This document shows positions 54,755 to 63,359 of a DNA stretch of 64,000 nucleotides, one piece after another (position 1 is the stretch's first letter; the number at the start of each line of letters is the position of its first letter). The notes below the pieces were generated by a model. That model searched no databases, was not told the origin of the DNA, and worked only from the letters and a program-made list of their open reading frames with translations. The DNA is from Bacteroidales bacterium UBA3709 (GTDB taxonomy: Bacteria > Bacteroidota > Bacteroidia > Bacteroidales > UBA932): positions 1-64,000 of the forward strand of contig DFIA01000092.1 in NCBI GenBank assembly GCA_002372015.1, given 5' to 3'. A program made the translations under genes and the position numbers.

Positions 54755-55849
54755 TTATAAGATTGCTTCTGCAATTTTCAGGAAGCTTTCTTTTACTATT
54801 TGGTTATCAAGTGCGGCCGGCCTACCAGAATCTCCTCCTTCCATAATGCTCATAACAATAGGAACTTGCCCCAACAGAGGCAAATTGTATTTGTCTGCCA
54901 TCTTTCTTCCGCCTTCTTTTCCAAAAATATAGTACTTGTTGTTTGGTAGTTCTTGTGGAGTAAACCAACTCATGTTTTCAACAATGCCAAGAATTGGAGT
55001 ATTTACATCTTTGTTTTGGAACATGCTAATACCTTTTTCTACATCTGCAAGTGCTATTTGTTGTGGTGTAGTTACTATTATTGCGCCGGTGAGCGGAATT
55101 TCCTGAACCATTGTGATATGAATATCTCCTGTTCCTGGAGGAAGGTCTATTAACAGGTAGTCTAATTCTCCCCACAATACTCCATAGGATAGCTGTTTAA
55201 GTGCACTGCATGCCATAGGTCCTCTCCAGATAAGTGCTTGTTCGGGCTTTGTAAAATAGCCTATACTCATCCATTTTACACCGTACTTTACGATAGGCAT
55301 TATTAGGTCTGTTTCTACCCCATCTCGCTCTTGTTTGGTAGCAGGAGGGAGCTCTTCTTCTGTATCGGTCATTTTAGGAATAGACGGACCGTATATATCA
55401 GCATCTAAAAGCCCTACTTTATACCCTTTTTGACTCAAGGCAATAGCAAGATTTACAGCCACGGAAGACTTGCCAACTCCTCCTTTTCCAGAAGCTATGG
55501 CTATAATGTTGGCCACACCCTGCAACTCTTTTTTTTCAAAATTGCCTTTCTTGGTTTGTGCTACTTTTTTTCGCTCGGTAGCCTTTTGTGAATCTATCAG
55601 AACAAGTATGCTGGATTTGGCCTTAGGGAAGGCTTTTTTTAGGGCTTTTTCGCAGGATTCCTTTATGGCGTTAGACATAGGGTCGTTGCGAAGGAAAACA
55701 AGCCGGAACTTTATTGTTCCGGCATTGTCGTTGCTGCTATCTGATATATATTCGAGGTTCTTAACTAAATTTAATTCTATAATACTGCGTTCGTATTCGG
55801 GATGAAAAACTAAGTTTAGAACTTCTTCTATCTCAGAAAGTTGAATCAT
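54755..55849 (-). CDS. mrp: Mrp/ApbC-family iron-sulfur carrier ATPase
   Basis: The 364-residue protein has an N-terminal MIP18-like region (about 1-95) and a deviant Walker A G-K-G-G-V-G-K-S-S near 122-130. D-A-D-I-Y-G-P-S-I-P and L-I-D-L-P-P-G-T-G-D follow. It would carry Fe-S clusters to target proteins. The C-x-x-C pair of many Mrp/ApbC proteins is absent; the equivalent region reads N-M-S-W-F-T-P-Q-E-L. I recall this form as usual in Bacteroidota. It starts 4 bp after the S46 peptidase stop, so the two are coupled. Confidence 0.9.
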   Translation of the reverse strand: MIQLSEIEEVLNLVFHPEYERSIIELNLVKNLEYISDSSNDNAGTIKFRLVFLRNDPMSNAIKESCEKALKKAFPKAKSSILVLIDSQKATERKKVAQTKKGNFEKKELQGVANIIAIASGKGGVGKSSVAVNLAIALSQKGYKVGLLDADIYGPSIPKMTDTEEELPPATKQERDGVETDLIMPIVKYGVKWMSIGYFTKPEQALIWRGPMACSALKQLSYGVLWGELDYLLIDLPPGTGDIHITMVQEIPLTGAIIVTTPQQIALADVEKGISMFQNKDVNTPILGIVENMSWFTPQELPNNKYYIFGKEGGRKMADKYNLPLLGQVPIVMSIMEGGDSGRPAALDNQIVKESFLKIAEAIL

Positions 55850-55853
55850 GATA

Positions 55854-57983
55854 TTAGTATTTTATATCCATTTCTTTCAGCAGATATCCGGCGCCGCCAA
55901 ACTTGTCTATAATAAACAGCACATAACGGATATCTACATTTATACATCTTTGTAGATTAGGCTCAAAGATAATATCTCCGCTCATTGCTTCCCAGTTGCC
56001 GTCGAAGGCCAGGCCGATAAGCTCTCCCTTGGCATTTAGTACATCGCTGCCAGAATTTCCTCCGGTAATATCGTTGTTTGTGAGGAAGCAAACAGGCATT
56101 TCGCCATTAGCCAAAGCATATTTTCCGTAATCTTTATTCTGATACAATTCTTTGAGTTTTGCAGGAACTATAAACTCAGGGTCTTCTGGATTTTCTTTCT
56201 GCATAATACCCTCAAGAGTTGTGTAGTAGTTGTAAGTAACACCATCTTTAGGGCTGTAGCCGCCAACCTTTCCATAGGAGAGCCTCATGGTAAAGTTTGC
56301 GTCTGGATAAATAGGGTTATTTCCATTCATTTCCATAAGGCCCTTCATGTATGCTTTTTTAGCCTTTCCAAATTCTTCTGAATTTTTATTTACCTCTTCC
56401 ATCATAGGACGGTAAGAGGTAGAGAATTCCATTAAATATTTGAAAGCCGGATCTTCTCTAAGATTAAAGTTTTCGTCCATAAGGGCTTTTACAGCCTTGT
56501 CTTGTGAAGTAAATACAGAGTTATCAAAAATGTTATCTACATATTTATCTATACTTCCATCAAACTGTTGCTCTATTGTTTTGAAACACTGTGGAATATA
56601 AGCAGGGTTGGTAACATACTGCTGGAATGTTTTTAACAATACCTTACTGGTTTGGCGGTCGAGTTCCGGAGAATAATCCTTATAGAATTTTTCTGTACTC
56701 TTTACAAAAATCTCTTGAATATCTTCTGGTTTTTGAACTCTGTTTGCTCTTGATGCAGGAGTAAGAATTTCTACATTGTTGAGGGTTTCCATAAGATAGA
56801 CAAGAGCTGCGTAAGTCTTGCTTCTTGCGGCCACTATAGAGTTTATAGACTCAACACACTTGCCATATTCGGCTTGTCTTGCAGGGTTTTGAGCGGCCCA
56901 TTCGTTGAATATCTTTTCTTCTTCGGCCCTTCTGTCGGCAGTTCCTAACTTTGCAAAAGTTTCGTTCATACCAATACTGTTTTTGCGATAGTTGGAAGAA
57001 CTTGCAAACTTGCTCGCATATTGGATATTTGTTTTCTGGTCTGCTCTCATGGCAGCTCTCCACACATTTTCCTTAGCGGTTCTGGCTATTATTCGCGGAG
57101 TATTTTGGGCGTCTCTACGGTCTATAACTTCCTGACTTGTAAGATATCTGTCTGTGCTTCCGGGAAATCCTATAACCATTGCAAAGTCTCCGGGCTTATA
57201 ACCCTTCATAGAGATGCTGAGGAACTTCTTTGGACTGTACGGAACATTGTCTGGAGAATAGCTTGCAGGATTGTTGTCTTTGTCGGCATATATTCTAAAA
57301 ACAGAAAAGTCGCCAGTATGTCTTGGCCATTCCCAGTTATCTGTTTCTCCTCCGAATTTTCCAATAGAAGAAGGCGGTGCCCCAACAAAGCGAATATCGT
57401 TAAAAGTTTTAGAAACAACTATATAGTAAGCATTTCCTTGGTAGAAAGAAACAACTCTTGCATTAAGATGCTTGTTATCTCCGATAGCTGCCTTTACTAA
57501 AGAATCGCGGAAGTTGCGCATAAAGCTATCTTGCTGCCTTCCCTCCATAGCAGAAGCTTTGGTTTCTGCTTCTAACATCTGGTTAGTAACATCTATGAAG
57601 CGGTCTATAAAAGTAACGCTCAGACCCGGAGCCGGAAGTTCTTCTGAAAGATTCATAGCCCAGAATCCGTTTGTAAGGTAATCGTGCTCTGTACTGGAGA
57701 GTTGCTGTATGCTGGAATATCCGCAATGGTGGTTAGTAAAAACCAAACCTTGGCCGGAAACAACCTCGGCTGTACACCCGCCACCAAAAATCATAATAGC
57801 ATCTTTTAGAGATGAGTGGTTGATGTCGTAAATCTGTTTTGCAGAAAGTTTGCAGCCGTTTTGCTGCATAACTTTTATATTCATTTTTTCAAGAAGTGGG
57901 AGTAGCCACATTCCCTCATCTGCAGAAGCCGAAACAGGTAGTATCAGCATCAAGGCAAAGGCTAAAAGTTTAAATTTCTTCAT
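55854..57983 (-). CDS. S46 dipeptidyl-peptidase, DPP7-type
   Basis: The 709-residue protein has a signal peptide (ending near A-S-A-D) and the S46 serine peptidase catalytic residues: His in F-T-N-H-H-C-G-Y (85/86), Ser644 in G-G-N-S-G-S-D-V, and an Asp in the W-P-R-H-T-G-D-F segment. Eighteen residues after Ser644 lies Gly662 in F-D-G-N. In Porphyromonas DPP7 this position is Gly (hydrophobic P1), while DPP11 has Arg (acidic P1), so DPP7-like specificity is inferred. These enzymes release dipeptides in the periplasm of peptide-eating Bacteroidota. Confidence 0.9.
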   Translation of the reverse strand: MKKFKLLAFALMLILPVSASADEGMWLLPLLEKMNIKVMQQNGCKLSAKQIYDINHSSLKDAIMIFGGGCTAEVVSGQGLVFTNHHCGYSSIQQLSSTEHDYLTNGFWAMNLSEELPAPGLSVTFIDRFIDVTNQMLEAETKASAMEGRQQDSFMRNFRDSLVKAAIGDNKHLNARVVSFYQGNAYYIVVSKTFNDIRFVGAPPSSIGKFGGETDNWEWPRHTGDFSVFRIYADKDNNPASYSPDNVPYSPKKFLSISMKGYKPGDFAMVIGFPGSTDRYLTSQEVIDRRDAQNTPRIIARTAKENVWRAAMRADQKTNIQYASKFASSSNYRKNSIGMNETFAKLGTADRRAEEEKIFNEWAAQNPARQAEYGKCVESINSIVAARSKTYAALVYLMETLNNVEILTPASRANRVQKPEDIQEIFVKSTEKFYKDYSPELDRQTSKVLLKTFQQYVTNPAYIPQCFKTIEQQFDGSIDKYVDNIFDNSVFTSQDKAVKALMDENFNLREDPAFKYLMEFSTSYRPMMEEVNKNSEEFGKAKKAYMKGLMEMNGNNPIYPDANFTMRLSYGKVGGYSPKDGVTYNYYTTLEGIMQKENPEDPEFIVPAKLKELYQNKDYGKYALANGEMPVCFLTNNDITGGNSGSDVLNAKGELIGLAFDGNWEAMSGDIIFEPNLQRCINVDIRYVLFIIDKFGGAGYLLKEMDIKY

Positions 57984-58157
57984 ATAAAATCTGTTTTATG
58001 TTTTTATGTTTATTCTCGAACATCAAAGACGTCTAATGCATAGACGTACCCAAATGCCTTTTGTTGCGTAAAAATAACAAAATAGAGCCATAAAGCAAAA
58101 CAGAACTACAACTCCTTGCATCCGTCTGGCTCTTCTTTAAACGATTGTATAAGACTA
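57984..58157. other. Regulatory gap upstream of the S46 gene
   Basis: This gap holds the S46 promoter and inverted repeat described separately. The remaining sequence up to 58157 shows no gene, apart from the start region of the broken ORF that follows. Confidence 0.4.
58024..58054 (-). promoter_or_regulatory. Promoter of the S46 gene overlapped by an inverted repeat
   Basis: On the minus strand TTTG, 19 nt and CGTCTTTG resemble the consensus but lack the TA of the -7 box. The perfect inverted repeat ACGTCTA-ATGCA-TAGACGT (58029-58047) fills most of the spacer and reaches into the -7 element. Transcription would start near 58017, with a leader of about 34 nt. The weak -7 box plus an operator in the spacer suggests a regulated promoter. 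Confidence 0.5.
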
Positions 58158-58523
58158 ATGACATATACACTTTATCCTTTTATAGAATCTAAGTATAAAA
58201 AAGTGTTTGATGCGAAGGCTTCTGACATATCAGAAACTTTTTGATATTACCAAGGGCGCCCATTGGCTAAATTTTTTGACTATCCGGAATTTAGTGCCGG
58301 ATCTAAACTATTCCCGTATTGGCCGGTAGATTGTACTCTGCAGAATCTTTCGCAGAGAGATCTGAAAATGTTGTTGTCTGCAGATCCAGATCAATCTTTA
58401 ATTGCTTATCTGTATTTTGAAGAGTTTCCAGATGTTCCCGGAGATTATGATATAATGGTAGAGATAATTGATGAGAGCGGAAAGGTTTATACTTCTGATC
58501 TGACTATGAAGTTCGATTTCTGA
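58158..58523 (+). pseudogene. Uncharacterised gene interrupted by one in-frame TGA
   Basis: An ATG at 58158 opens a frame encoding M-T-Y-T-L-Y-P-F-I-E-S-K-Y and reaches TGA at 58242-58244 after 28 codons. The same frame then continues without stop for 92 codons (Y-Y-Q-G-R-P-L-A-K-F-F ... D-L-T-M-K-F-D-F) to TGA at 58521. The full-length product would be 121 residues, soluble and acidic, with no family recognised. Loss of one codon (for example TGG to TGA) is the simplest reading. A hairpin (CCAAGG/CCATTGG) begins 6 nt after the TGA. Other genes end in TGA, so general recoding is unlikely. Confidence 0.5.
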
Positions 58524-58590
58524 TAAGCCGCAGGCGAATCTAAAAGCATGTACATTGTGTGTGTGGTAGGTATAGCGGAGATTCTTTCTA

Positions 58591-58621
58591 TTGTAGAGAA
58601 AGGGCTTTTTTATTATATTTG
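58591..58621 (+). promoter_or_regulatory. Probable promoter of the EF-G2 gene
   Basis: TTG (58591-58593), 20 nt and TATATTTG (58614-58621) fit the Bacteroidota consensus with a slightly short -33 box. The leader would be about 33 nt before ATG 58661. Confidence 0.45.
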
Positions 58622-58660
58622 ACACCTTGAAATAGAAAAAAGCAATCAAAATTAGTAACA

Positions 58661-60811
58661 ATGAAGACATACGAAACCAAAAATGTGAGGAATGTCGTTC
58701 TGCTGGGAAGCCCTAAATCGGGCAAAACAACTTTTGCAGAAAGTATGATGTTCGAGGGCAAGGTTATAGACCGCCGTGGTTCTGTTGAGGGTAAAAACAC
58801 AATGAGTGATAACACCGAGATAGAGCAGATATATCAGAGATCTATTTATTCCACACTCTTGTACACAGAGTATAACAGCACCAAATTCAACATAATAGAT
58901 ACTCCAGGTTCCGATGACTTTGTTGGTGGAGTGTATTCTGCCTTTACTGTTTGCGACAGTGGAATTGTGTTGGTTAATTCTAGCCAGGGAGTAGAAGTTG
59001 GAACAGAGTTATTTATCCGTCATGCCCAGAAGGCAAAGAAACCTTTAGTAATAGCAGTAAACCAACTCGATAGCGAAAAGGCAGACTGGCATCTTGCTAT
59101 AGATAGCTTAAAAAATGTTTATGGCAGCAAGATAGTTCTTGTTCAGTTTCCAATAGAGGTGGGTGCCGGATTCAATGCCTTTATAGATGTTCTTAAAATG
59201 AAGATGTACCGTTTCAAAGATGAAAACGGCACAAGGGAAGAACTGGAAATTCCTGCAGACAAGTTAGATGAAGCTCAGGAACTTCAGCAGCAGCTAATAG
59301 AAAAAGCTGCAGAGAACGACGAAAAACTGATGGAGATATTTTTTGATAAGGGCTCTCTTACCGAAGATGAAATTCGCTCCGGACTCAGAGCCGGTATGCT
59401 TCAAGACGAGATATTTCCGGTATTCTGCCTTTCTGCAAAGAAAGACATTGGCGTAAAGAGAATTATGGAGTTTGTTATCAACACTTTGCCAAACCCGGGA
59501 GAGTATGAAAGCGAACTAAAAGACGGAGGTAAAGTAAAGGTAGATGCATCTGCGCCAACATCTTTGTTCTTCTATAAAACTGCATTGGAACAGCATCTTG
59601 GCGATGTTGCATATTTTAAGGTAATGAGTGGAACCTTAAAGGAGGGAATGGACCTTGTAAATCCAGAAACAGGCGACAAAGAAAGGATTTCCGTTATATA
59701 TGCAGCGGCCGGTAAGAAGAGGGAAAAAATTTCTGAAATAGCAGCTGGTGATATTGGTTGTACCGTAAAACTCAAGAGTATTAAAGTAGGACAGAGTCTC
59801 TGCAATGGTTGCGAGTATGTATTTGCTCCTACCAAGTTCCCAGAGCCTAAGTTCCGTACAGCCATAAAGGCTAAAGAAGAAAAAGATGAGGAAAAGCTCG
59901 GAGAACTTCTCAATAGAGCATCGGCAGAAGATCCTACTATAGTTGTTGAGTATTCAAAGGAGTTGAAGCAGACAATACTTTCCGGACAAGGCGAGCACCA
60001 TATAAACATTCTTAAATGGAAGCTCAACAATGTAGATAAGCTTGAAATAGAATTGATGGCTCCTAAAATTCCTTATAGAGAAACAATTACTAAAGTTGCT
60101 GTTGCCGAATACAGGCATAAGAAGCAATCTGGAGGAGCAGGTCAGTTTGGAGAAGTGCACTTGTTGATAGAACCTTACTTTGAGGGCAAGGCAGAAAACA
60201 ATAAGTTTAAGGTAGATGGACAGGAAATGGTGCTTAACGTAAAGGGCAAAGAAGAGTATCCTTTAGAATGGGGTGGAAAGTTGGAATACTATAACTGCGT
60301 TGTGGGAGGTGCTATAGATGCACGCTTTATGCCGGCAATTCTAAAGGGAATAATGGAGAAAATGACAGAAGGCCCGTTAACCGGATCTTATGCCAGAGAT
60401 ATTCGTGTTTATGTGTTTGATGGTAAGATGCACCCGGTAGATTCTAACGAACTTTCCTTTAAGTTGGCGGCCCGTAATGCCTTTAAAGAAGCTTTTAAGA
60501 AGGCAGGTCCTAAAATTATGGAGCCCATTTACAACATAGAGGTAATGGTTCCTTCTGATTGCATGGGAGATGTAATGAGCGACTTACAGAATCGCCGTGC
60601 CCTTATAGAAGGAATGCAAAGCGAGAATGGTTTTGAGGTGCTTAGGGCCAGAATACCCCTTGCAGAGCTTTACAGATATTCAACAACCCTAAGTTCTCTT
60701 ACTTCCGGACGGGCTACCTTTACGCAGAAATTTGCAGAATATCAGCAGGTTCCTGCAGATGTTCAGGAGAAGCTGCTAAAGGCTTACGAAGAGAGCGAAA
60801 AAGACGAATAA
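58661..60811 (+). CDS. fusA2: EF-G paralogue (EF-G2 type) with altered GTPase motifs
   Basis: The 716-residue protein keeps the EF-G domain order: G domain, domain II, III, IV (residues about 480-600) and V. The P-loop G-S-P-K-S-G-K-T (16-23) is intact. The switch II motif is D-T-P-G-S (80-84), with Ser84 replacing the catalytic His. Switch I reads R-S-I-Y-S (60-64), so the Mg-binding Thr of R-G-I-T-I is Tyr. The specificity motif is N-Q-L-D (134-137) instead of N-K-x-D. These changes parallel the Bacteroides EF-G2, which supports translation without GTP hydrolysis under carbon starvation. The canonical fusA is not in this window. Confidence 0.85.
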   Translation: MKTYETKNVRNVVLLGSPKSGKTTFAESMMFEGKVIDRRGSVEGKNTMSDNTEIEQIYQRSIYSTLLYTEYNSTKFNIIDTPGSDDFVGGVYSAFTVCDSGIVLVNSSQGVEVGTELFIRHAQKAKKPLVIAVNQLDSEKADWHLAIDSLKNVYGSKIVLVQFPIEVGAGFNAFIDVLKMKMYRFKDENGTREELEIPADKLDEAQELQQQLIEKAAENDEKLMEIFFDKGSLTEDEIRSGLRAGMLQDEIFPVFCLSAKKDIGVKRIMEFVINTLPNPGEYESELKDGGKVKVDASAPTSLFFYKTALEQHLGDVAYFKVMSGTLKEGMDLVNPETGDKERISVIYAAAGKKREKISEIAAGDIGCTVKLKSIKVGQSLCNGCEYVFAPTKFPEPKFRTAIKAKEEKDEEKLGELLNRASAEDPTIVVEYSKELKQTILSGQGEHHINILKWKLNNVDKLEIELMAPKIPYRETITKVAVAEYRHKKQSGGAGQFGEVHLLIEPYFEGKAENNKFKVDGQEMVLNVKGKEEYPLEWGGKLEYYNCVVGGAIDARFMPAILKGIMEKMTEGPLTGSYARDIRVYVFDGKMHPVDSNELSFKLAARNAFKEAFKKAGPKIMEPIYNIEVMVPSDCMGDVMSDLQNRRALIEGMQSENGFEVLRARIPLAELYRYSTTLSSLTSGRATFTQKFAEYQQVPADVQEKLLKAYEESEKDE

Positions 60812-61488
60812 TGATTATCTCTTGTGATAATATAACCAAGGCCTTTGGAACCAATAAGGTTCTTAAAGGCCTTAGTTTTACGGCTAAAGAGAGAGAGGTT
60901 CTGAGCATTGTAGGTGCCAGCGGAGCAGGTAAAACCACATTGTTGCAGATACTTGGAACTATTCTTGTGCCAGACTCCGGGAAAATTTATATAGATGGAG
61001 TAGATGTATTTTCGCTCAATCAACGTAGTCTGTCTTCATTCCGTAACCAGAAGATAGGGTTTGTTTTTCAGTTTCATCACTTACTTCCGGAGTTTACTGC
61101 AATAGAAAACATAATGCTTCCGGCACTTATAGGGAAGTATGAAAAAGCCTCTGTAACCTATCTGTCAGACAAACAGATACGCTCTAATGCCGAGGTTTTA
61201 TTGGCTGAACTTGGCCTTTGGGGCAAAGCAGATAGCCGGCCTTCCCAACTCAGTGGAGGAGAGCAGCAGAGAGTGGCTATTGCAAGAGCTATGATAAATA
61301 ACCCCAAAATTATATTTGCAGACGAGCCAAGCGGGAATCTCGATAGTAAAACAAAACAAGATTTGCACGATTTGTTTTTTAAAATGAGAGATTCTCATAA
61401 TCAAACAATAATAATTGTTACACACGACGAATCTTTGGCTAAAAGATGCGACCGCTGCCTTGTGCTTAAAGATGGTGTTTTTGTCTGA
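60811..61488 (+). CDS. ABC transporter ATP-binding protein, LolD/MacB-like
   Basis: The 225-residue ATPase has Walker A G-A-S-G-A-G-K-T-T-L-L near 34-44, the signature L-S-G-G-E-Q-Q-R-V-A-I-A-R-A-M, Walker B I-I-F-A-D-E-P-S-G-N-L-D and the switch H in I-V-T-H-D-E. Its size and S-G-N-L-D sequence fit the LolD/MacB group, which transports lipoproteins or substrates from the periplasm. No permease is adjacent. Its ATG overlaps the EF-G2 stop by one base (TAATG), so translation is coupled to that gene. Confidence 0.88.
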   Translation: MIISCDNITKAFGTNKVLKGLSFTAKEREVLSIVGASGAGKTTLLQILGTILVPDSGKIYIDGVDVFSLNQRSLSSFRNQKIGFVFQFHHLLPEFTAIENIMLPALIGKYEKASVTYLSDKQIRSNAEVLLAELGLWGKADSRPSQLSGGEQQRVAIARAMINNPKIIFADEPSGNLDSKTKQDLHDLFFKMRDSHNQTIIIVTHDESLAKRCDRCLVLKDGVFV

Positions 61489-61503
61489 AACATAGCCTGC
61501 TAT

Positions 61504-62253
61504 ATGAGTAATAACTTCTTTAGATTCAAACAGTTTGTGGTTAAACAGAATGAAGTGTCTATGCGGGTAAATACAGATGGGGTTTTACTGGGAGCTTGGT
61601 TTTCTTTACCAGAGCAAGCAGAAATCAAAGTGCTGGACGTGGGATGTGGCACGGGAGTTATAGCTTTGATGGCTTGCCAACGCCTTGCAGAACTTAAAAA
61701 ACAATTTAATGTAGATGCAGTAGATATAGACGAGCGTTCCTGCATACAGGCAGCCGAAAATTTTTCTTCTTCTCCATGGGCAGAGCATCTAAGAGTATTT
61801 GCTTTAGGTTTTTGCAACTTTGCAGAAAGTAGTAAAACTCAGTACGATGTAGTTGTATCTAACCCGCCTTTCTTTAATAATTCTCTGAAAAATATTGCTG
61901 CAGCCAAAAGAGCAGCTCGCCATACAGATATGCTAAATTACAGGCAACTGATAGAATCTTCCATAAGCATTCTTGCGCCAAAAGGCAGTTTGGCGGTTAT
62001 TCTGCCTTTAGAAGAATCTTCTTTATTCAAAGCTATAGCCCAAGAAAAAGACTTGTGCCTGTTTAGAATCTGCCGTGTTTTCTCTAAGAGAGGAGATGTT
62101 AATCCAAAGCGGTTAATGATGGAGTATCGTCTGTTGCGGGGAGAAGAAAATACAGAGGCCCTCATTACCGAAAACCTCTGTATAATGGACGAAAACCTCC
62201 AATTTACGCCTGAATATAAAAAGCTTACAGGAGATTTCTATTTAAAGTTCTAA
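61504..62253 (+). CDS. trmN6: tRNA1(Val) A37 N6-methyltransferase TrmN6
   Basis: The 249-residue methyltransferase starts F-R-F-K-Q-F-V-V-K-Q-N-E, as in YfiC/TrmN6, and has V-L-D-V-G-C-G-T-G-V-I-A-L (SAM site) and the adenine-N6 motif V-S-N-P-P-F-F. The likely reaction is N6-methylation of A37 in tRNA-Val. It follows the ABC ATPase after 15 bp, and its stop overlaps the 3' end of the next, convergent gene by 4 bp. Confidence 0.9.
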   Translation: MSNNFFRFKQFVVKQNEVSMRVNTDGVLLGAWFSLPEQAEIKVLDVGCGTGVIALMACQRLAELKKQFNVDAVDIDERSCIQAAENFSSSPWAEHLRVFALGFCNFAESSKTQYDVVVSNPPFFNNSLKNIAAAKRAARHTDMLNYRQLIESSISILAPKGSLAVILPLEESSLFKAIAQEKDLCLFRICRVFSKRGDVNPKRLMMEYRLLRGEENTEALITENLCIMDENLQFTPEYKKLTGDFYLKF

Positions 62254-62753
62254 TTAACTTTTTCTTTTTTTTGGTTTTGGTTCCGGATGTTTTTTCCACT
62301 GAGTAAAGTAAGTAACTCGTTCATAAACCGCTCTTCTACTAATCTTACCAAGGCCGCTTTCTTGGCCGGTAACACTTTTAGATATTCGTAGTAATGAAGC
62401 TTTTGCAAAGAAGCCTCCCTGTCTAAATTCTGATAATAGGTTTCGGCTAAAGAGCGCATGCTTTCGTCTGAAGTATTTGCATCTTTAGCGGCTATATGTA
62501 AAGCTTTTGCGCTTTTACGAATTTCTTTGCGATTAGCATACCTTTCTTCTTCGCACTTGTTGTAAACAGGCCAAAAGTTCTGAGCTTCTTCACTGGTCAG
62601 TTGTAAGTGCTTGGTAAAGAAAGCTATTTTTCGGCTTTGGATTTCAGCCATCTTCTGTTCGTATTTTTCGCGATTGCTGTTTTCCTTGTTGTTTTGCGCA
62701 AAACCAAGAGAGCAGAAAGCAAGAGTTAAAAACAAGAAGAAAATCTTTCTCAT
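62250..62753 (-). CDS. Exported Spy/CpxP-like periplasmic protein of the sigma operon
   Basis: The start at 62753 gives 167 residues with a clear signal peptide (M-R-K-I-F-F-L-F-L-T-L-A-F). The mature protein is almost wholly helical and highly charged, with L-T-S-E-E-A-Q-N-F-W-P-V-Y-N-K, typical of Bacteroidota proteins related to Spy/CpxP and heavy-metal-sensor families. It ends in a basic Lys/Asn/Gln tail. It is the third gene after the sigma factor and membrane gene on this strand, so a stress-sensing or chaperone role in the envelope is inferred. Confidence 0.7.
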   Translation of the reverse strand: MRKIFFLFLTLAFCSLGFAQNNKENSNREKYEQKMAEIQSRKIAFFTKHLQLTSEEAQNFWPVYNKCEEERYANRKEIRKSAKALHIAAKDANTSDESMRSLAETYYQNLDREASLQKLHYYEYLKVLPAKKAALVRLVEERFMNELLTLLSGKNIRNQNQKKEKVN

Positions 62754-62791
62754 AACAAATGTTTTATATTGCTTATCAAAAAATAACAATT

Positions 62792-63280
62792 CTATTTATT
62801 AGACAGTTCTTCTGCCAACAAGCCTGGAAAAGAAGGAGCCATTAAAGAAATGTATTCTTCTATGGCGAGGTATTCTTCATCTGTCAGACCTACTGTTTCA
62901 GGAATATCGATAGTATTGCTATAGTGGTACATTTCAGCTACCTCTATAGCCCCAAACTTACTGATAAGGCTATCCATCACTATTTGCCCTTCTTCTGAAA
63001 GCTGTATTTGTGAGTTTTCGGCCAAATTAGCTTGTTGCACATTATTAGTAAGGCGCATAACTCCCCATCCTAACCCGGCGACAATAAGAAAAGATGCCGC
63101 TAAAGTAAGACCGGCCTTCAAAGAAGTAATCAATAGTCCTCTCTTCTGCACAGGGGTATTGAAGCATTTTTCTTGTAATCTTTGTTCAACGCTTTGGAAA
63201 TATCCCTCCGGAACAGAGAAAGGAATCTTTCTCATCTTTGCCCTTTCAAGTAGTTCGCTATCTTTTATTCTGTCTGTCAT
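62792..63280 (-). CDS. Putative anti-sigma-like membrane protein
   Basis: The 162-residue protein has a basic N-terminal region (about 1-48, R-K-I-P-F-S-V-P-E-G-Y-F), one transmembrane helix near 52-75 (A-G-L-T-L-A-A-S-F-L-I-V-A-G-L-G-W) and an acidic C-terminal part of about 85 residues with I-P-E-T-V-G-L-T-D-E-E-Y. No family was recognised. Its place directly after an ECF sigma gene and before a periplasmic protein gene, plus its topology, suggests that it holds the sigma factor at the membrane. No direct motif proves this. Confidence 0.55.
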   Translation of the reverse strand: MTDRIKDSELLERAKMRKIPFSVPEGYFQSVEQRLQEKCFNTPVQKRGLLITSLKAGLTLAASFLIVAGLGWGVMRLTNNVQQANLAENSQIQLSEEGQIVMDSLISKFGAIEVAEMYHYSNTIDIPETVGLTDEEYLAIEEYISLMAPSFPGLLAEELSNK

Positions 63281-63359
63281 GTTGTAAAATCTATTTTAAA
63301 ATTTAACCACACGCTATTTGTTTAGATGGCAATTGTGTACTAAAGTAAAATCACTATGT

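Noticed and set aside
58242..58290. Selenocysteine codon with SECIS-like hairpin
   Set aside because: The hairpin is short and lacks a recognised SECIS loop. Bacteroidales rarely use selenocysteine, and a plain nonsense mutation explains the data; kept only as a check.
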